From Cyclobacteriaceae bacterium (GTDB taxonomy: Bacteria > Bacteroidota > Bacteroidia > Cytophagales > Cyclobacteriaceae), in NCBI GenBank assembly GCA_025358195.1, contig JANYKP010000412.1, positions 1 to 15,574 of the forward strand: DNA of 15,574 nucleotides, in the 5' to 3' direction. Below the pieces are notes generated by a model. That model was not told the DNA's origin. It did not search any database and saw nothing but the letters and a program-made list of their open reading frames with translations. Shown here piece by piece: positions 14,057-15,574 of this stretch (its first letter is position 1; each line of letters starts with the position of its first letter). Position numbers and translations under genes: made by a program.

Positions 14057-14124
14057 AACCACATAGAAACATAGGAGAGCATAGTTTCCCATCGGAATAA
14101 ACATCCTATGCTATCGATGTGGTT
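14057..14124. repeat. Palindromic element between ccoNO and ccoQ
   Basis: Outer arms AACCACAT (14057-14064) and ATGTGGTT (14117-14124) pair perfectly over 8 bp. Inside, CATAGGA (14070-14076) pairs with TCCTATG (14104-14110), leaving a 27-base loop. An alternative inner pairing, AGCATAG (14078-14084) with CTATGCT (14106-14112), excludes it. It fills most of the 116-base gap and resembles dispersed palindromic repeats I recall from Bacteroidota genomes; that likeness is from memory. In the operon mRNA it could affect stability or the ratio of CcoNO to downstream proteins. Confidence 0.65.
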
Positions 14125-14137
14125 CAGAAACAAACCA

Positions 14138-15574
14138 TCACTGTTTTATTTCAGTTGTCCTTTCAGCTTTGATGTCTTTCCCAAGTCGCTGTAGATAAGC
14201 AATCAATGCGACGATCTCCGTCTCAGCTATTACTTCGATTCCTTCCCCCTTCAAATTGGAAACGATATCTATCGCCTGCTTATCCAATTCATCATTGGCT
14301 ACCGATTCATAATCCTCATCATAGGGCACTCCCACTTTTCGCAACGCGGAAATTTTTTTTGCGGTTTGATTTTTGTCTATGGCCTGCTCAAACAGCCATG
14401 GATAGGGTGGCATGATCGAACCTGTTGAAACCGCATCGGGGGCGAGCATGTGACTGTAATGCCATGCATTGGAATACTTCCCTCCCACGCGTTGCAGATC
14501 CGGGCCGGTTCGCTTTGATCCCCAGAGGAAAGGATGATCATATACATATTCGCCGGCCTTGGAATACTCTCCATAGCGTTCCGTCTCCGAGCGAAACGGC
14601 CGGACCATTTGTGTATGACAGTTCACACATCCCTCCCGTATGTAAATATCACGACCATGAAGTTCAAGTGGTGTATAGGGTTTTACACTGGTGATGGTTG
14701 GAGTATTCGACTTGATCAGGAAGGTTGGCACCATCTCGATAATGCCACCGATCAGGATAACGATCAGGGAAAGAACTGTGAATAAGACGGGCTTATGCTC
14801 CAGTAGCCGGTGATGCCATCCACCGCTTCCCGGAGCCGCATACTCCTTTGCAAGAGGCGCTGCTTCTGCCGCTTCGTTAGCAATGAAGTTTCCGGCGTAC
14901 GCGGTTTTGATCAAATTATAGGTCATGATAATGGTGCCTATGAGATAAAGGCCACCGCCAATAGCGCGCAACATATACAAGGGAAGAATTTGAACAGTTG
15001 TCTCCAAAAAATTTTTGTACACTAAAAAACCTTCCGGATTGAACTCCTTCCACATCAGGCTTTGCACAACACCCGAAACATACATCGGCAGCGCATAGAA
15101 AATAATACCAAGCGTACCGAGCCAAAAGTGAAGGTTGGCCAGCTTTGTTGAAAACAATTTCGTATCCCACATACGTGGCACCATCCAATACAGGATACCA
15201 AAAATGAGGAAGCCGTTCCAACCCAGGCCACCCACATGAACGTGTGCTACGATCCAATCCGTAAAGTGTGCAATGGCATTTACATTTTTCAAAGAGAGGA
15301 GTGGACCTTCAAGTGTTGCCATTCCATAAGCCGTAACGGCAACGACCATGAATTTTAAAACGGCATCTTCACGCACACGATCCCACGCGCCACGAAGTGT
15401 CATCAATCCGTTAAGCATTCCACCCCATGATGGAGCAATGAGCATGATCGAGAAAACAACGCCTAATGATTGAGCCCAATCAGGGAGAGAAGTATATAAT
15501 AAATGGTGTGGTCCAGCCCAGATGTAAATGAAGATGAGCGACCAAAAGTGGATGATAGAAAGTTTGTAAGAATA
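14138..15574 (-). CDS. ccoNO: CcoNO, fused catalytic and cytochrome subunits of cbb3 oxidase (partial)
   Basis: The frame is open to the window edge; 478 residues are visible and the CcoN N-terminus is missing. The visible CcoN part has the CuB histidine pair in IWAGPHHLLYTSLPDWAQ and the haem-ligand region WIVAHVHVGGLGWNGF, with several further membrane helices. A linker rich in Ala and Glu leads to the CcoO part. This part has one membrane helix (HKPVLFTVLSLIVILIGGII), then a periplasmic cytochrome with one haem site, GCVNCHTQMVRPFR (CxxCH at 14615-14629), and an axial Met in GSIMPPYPW. The natural CcoN-CcoO fusion is typical of Bacteroidota. It is the first visible gene of the cbb3 operon. 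The enzyme reduces O2 with high affinity and pumps protons. Confidence 0.96.
   Translation of the reverse strand, partial: YSYKLSIIHFWSLIFIYIWAGPHHLLYTSLPDWAQSLGVVFSIMLIAPSWGGMLNGLMTLRGAWDRVREDAVLKFMVVAVTAYGMATLEGPLLSLKNVNAIAHFTDWIVAHVHVGGLGWNGFLIFGILYWMVPRMWDTKLFSTKLANLHFWLGTLGIIFYALPMYVSGVVQSLMWKEFNPEGFLVYKNFLETTVQILPLYMLRAIGGGLYLIGTIIMTYNLIKTAYAGNFIANEAAEAAPLAKEYAAPGSGGWHHRLLEHKPVLFTVLSLIVILIGGIIEMVPTFLIKSNTPTITSVKPYTPLELHGRDIYIREGCVNCHTQMVRPFRSETERYGEYSKAGEYVYDHPFLWGSKRTGPDLQRVGGKYSNAWHYSHMLAPDAVSTGSIMPPYPWLFEQAIDKNQTAKKISALRKVGVPYDEDYESVANDELDKQAIDIVSNLKGEGIEVIAETEIVALIAYLQRLGKDIKAERTTEIKQ

Overview
The window looks like a respiratory region from a member of the Bacteroidota, probably a Cytophagia-like aerobe that can also reduce nitrous oxide. 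The evidence is a fused CcoN-CcoO oxidase subunit, a clade II (Sec-exported) NosZ with the compact Bacteroidota nos gene order, weak Shine-Dalgarno sites, and promoter elements of the Bacteroidota TAnnTTTG type. I cannot place it below phylum/class level with confidence.

Layout. (1) 1-1281, plus strand: the end of a sensor histidine kinase, then, 5 bases later, a response regulator fused to a Crp/Fnr-type DNA-binding module. (2) 1291-2232, minus strand: a fasciclin-domain lipoprotein followed by a group III truncated haemoglobin. A small cupin protein is divergent from them at 2466-2768. (3) 2869-9225, minus strand: the nitrous oxide reduction operon in the order cytochrome c, nosZ, unknown membrane protein, nosL, nosD, nosF, nosY. 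(4) 9529-9897, minus strand: a conserved-looking protein of unknown function with its own promoter and terminator. (5) 10153-15574, minus strand: the cbb3 oxidase operon ccoNO (cut by the window edge), ccoQ, ccoP, ccoG, fixH-like, and a SafE/DsbD_2-like membrane protein.

How it fits together. NosZ is a periplasmic (probably lipid-anchored) copper enzyme that reduces N2O to N2. The monohaem cytochrome encoded just upstream is its likely electron donor. NosL, NosD, NosF and NosY supply and assemble its copper centres. The cbb3 oxidase is the high-affinity terminal oxidase for low oxygen. CcoG, the FixH-like protein and the SafE-like protein are its assembly factors. The haemoglobin fits a role in NO or O2 handling.

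Main observations. (a) Four intergenic sites share the core ATGAC-N4-(G/A)TCA. Three of them lie 36.5-37.5 bases from a TAnnTTTG-like element, the spacing of a Crp/Fnr activator at about -41.5, and the fourth lies at a similar distance. They precede the nos operon, the fasciclin/haemoglobin pair, the cupin and the unknown 122-residue protein, which suggests one regulon, possibly run by the response-regulator/Crp fusion at 217-1281. (b) nosD carries an in-frame TAG at 4562-4564, but the next 47 codons still read as a normal NosD C-terminus. (c) A strong intrinsic terminator lies between nosZ and its accessory genes. (d) A long palindromic element sits between ccoNO and ccoQ. (e) CcoP has one c-type haem motif and an unusual Cys/His-rich N-terminus. 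No mobile element, CRISPR array, tRNA or rRNA was seen.
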